From M3007 sp046329435 (GTDB lineage Bacteria > Bacteroidota > Bacteroidia > Chitinophagales > Saprospiraceae), in assembly GCA_046329435.1 (NCBI GenBank), contig JAXLUR010000002.1:1-64000 (forward strand): 64,000 bases of DNA. Direction: 5' to 3'. The notes beneath the pieces are model-generated. The model was given only the letters and a program-made list of their open reading frames with translations, did not search any database and was not told the DNA's origin. The position numbers were made by a program, and so were the translations under genes. Numbering within the stretch: the first letter of the stretch is position 1; each line of letters starts with the position of its first letter. Shown one piece after another: positions 63,107-64,000 of the stretch.

Positions 63107-64000
63107 TGAGGAAGTTCTGGAGGTCGCCATCGAGCACGGCGTCGGGGTTGTGGACTTTGTAGCCGGTGCGGAGGTCTTTGACCCAGCGGTCGTCGAGCAC
63201 GTAGGAGCGGATCTGACTGCCCCATTCGATTTTGTTTTTGCCGGCTTCCACCTTTGCCTTTTCCTCTTCGCGCTTGCGCATTTCGAGTTGGTAGAGGCGG
63301 CTTTTGAGCAGGGTCATGGCGATCTCGCGGTTGCGGTGCTGACTGCGATCCTGCTGGCATTCGGCGACAATACCCGTGGGGATGTGTGTAACGCGCACAG
63401 CCGACTCGGTCCGGTTGACGTGCTGGCCACCCGCGCCGGAGGCGCGGAATACGTCCCATCTCAGGTCGTCGGGGCTGATAACGATTTCTATATCGTCGTC
63501 TTCCACGAGCGGGTACACGAAGACGGAGGAGAAAGAGGTCTGGCGTTTGCCCTGCGCATTGAAGGGGCTGACCCGCACGAGGCGGTGCACGCCGTTTTCG
63601 CCTTTGAGCCAGCCATAGGCATAGTCGCCCACGATTTCGATGCTGGCAGATTTGATGCCTGCCGCATCGCCATCCTGTTCGAAAATGTCGTTGACTTTGA
63701 AGCCGTTTTTATCGGCCCACATCCGGTACATGCGCAGGAGCATGGATGCCCAGTCGCAGGCTTCGGTGCCGCCTGCCCCGGCATTGATCTGGAGCACGGC
63801 GTTCATGGCGTCTTCTTTTTTGTTGAGGGTGCTGCGGAATTCGGCGTCGGCCAGCAGATCGGAAGTTTTGCGGTACTGGGCTTCAACTTCTTCTTCGGTG
63901 CTGAGGCCTTCTTTCTGGAATTCGAAGAGGCCTTCGAGGTCGTCCACTTCGCGGGCGAGCACATGGTATTCATCGACCCATTTTTTATTAAGGCCGATTT
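63051..64000 (-). CDS. prfB: Peptide chain release factor 2 (5' end cut by window)
   Basis: This class I release factor reads UGA and UAA. 316 codons are visible; the frame stays open to the window end (it reads IGLNKKWVDEYHVLARE upstream of the GTG at 63962), so the N-terminus and any autoregulatory +1 frameshift site lie outside. The catalytic GGQ loop is in RASGAGGQHVNRTESAVR, and a superdomain segment is FNAQGKRQTSFSSVF. The last codons are duplicated at 62270, and the TA islet lies immediately downstream. Confidence 0.97.
   Translation of the reverse strand, partial: IGLNKKWVDEYHVLAREVDDLEGLFEFQKEGLSTEEEVEAQYRKTSDLLADAEFRSTLNKKEDAMNAVLQINAGAGGTEACDWASMLLRMYRMWADKNGFKVNDIFEQDGDAAGIKSASIEIVGDYAYGWLKGENGVHRLVRVSPFNAQGKRQTSFSSVFVYPLVEDDDIEIVISPDDLRWDVFRASGAGGQHVNRTESAVRVTHIPTGIVAECQQDRSQHRNREIAMTLLKSRLYQLEMRKREEEKAKVEAGKNKIEWGSQIRSYVLDDRWVKDLRTGYKVHNPDAVLDGDLQNFLKAYLMWESNPTEVETEED

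Noticed and set aside
63900..64000. Programmed +1 frameshift in prfB
   Set aside because: The family site lies in the first about 30 codons, which are outside the window.

Overview
The window reads as chromosomal DNA of a free-living, GC-rich member of the Bacteroidota, most like the Saprospiria (Lewinella/Haliscomenobacter relatives). The signs are several secreted proteins ending in type IX secretion (T9SS) sorting domains, the T9SS component PorQ, SprB-like and CHU_C-like modules, TAnnTTTG promoter elements, a near absence of Shine-Dalgarno sequences, and LPS-pathway genes (lpxH, hldD). The lineage is inferred from gene content; no marker was compared with a database.

Layout. 1-3014: two secreted proteins on the minus strand, one cut by the window edge. 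3.2-9.8 kb: a helical-repeat protein, a BCP-type peroxiredoxin, an N-degron group (clpS, an RDD membrane protein, aat), a SulP anion transporter and a ferritin-like/VIT1 iron transporter. 9.9-18.4 kb: an FN3 T9SS cargo protein, an M23 endopeptidase, an ECF sigma factor overlapping a glycosyltransferase, cmk, an esterase, a lipoprotein and lpxH. 18.4-22.4 kb: three exported SUMF1-fold proteins in a row, the middle one fused to a caspase-like protease. 22.4-32.5 kb: an unknown exported protein, hldD, two large secreted metalloproteases (M43 and M28) and rfbC. 32.6-49.5 kb: a helical protein, outer-membrane barrels, a Tyr/Asn/Trp-rich repeat protein, proS, an acetyltransferase, an MFS transporter, a TMTC-like membrane protein with TPRs, a TonB-type barrel, a DUF6089-type barrel, a PhyH oxygenase and an OmpR-type regulator. 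49.5-50.3 kb has no convincing gene. 50.3-55.2 kb: a triple-PDZ T9SS cargo protein, an MFS transporter, a MORN-repeat lipoprotein and porQ. 55.3-58.7 kb: rpsL, rpsG, fusA. 58.9-64.0 kb: a Coq4-like protein, a vanadium-haloperoxidase-like protein, an NTF2-like protein, a HEPN/MNT toxin-antitoxin pair and prfB, cut by the window end.

The most notable structure is at 62.2-63.1 kb. The mntA-hepT pair lies between two copies of the last 64 bp of prfB (48 bp identical, 60 of 64 overall), and the apparent original prfB terminator lies beyond the far copy. This looks like a compact islet inserted at the 3' end of prfB without breaking it. Other points are the secreted caspase-SUMF1 cluster whose SUMF1 domains lack the FGE cysteine pair, an Asn replacing the vanadate-binding His in the haloperoxidase-like protein, and a Coq4-type zinc motif in a phylum that normally uses menaquinone.

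Most genes are housekeeping or single-gene units. The main shared theme is export: PorQ belongs to the machine that would export the five cargo proteins encoded in this window.
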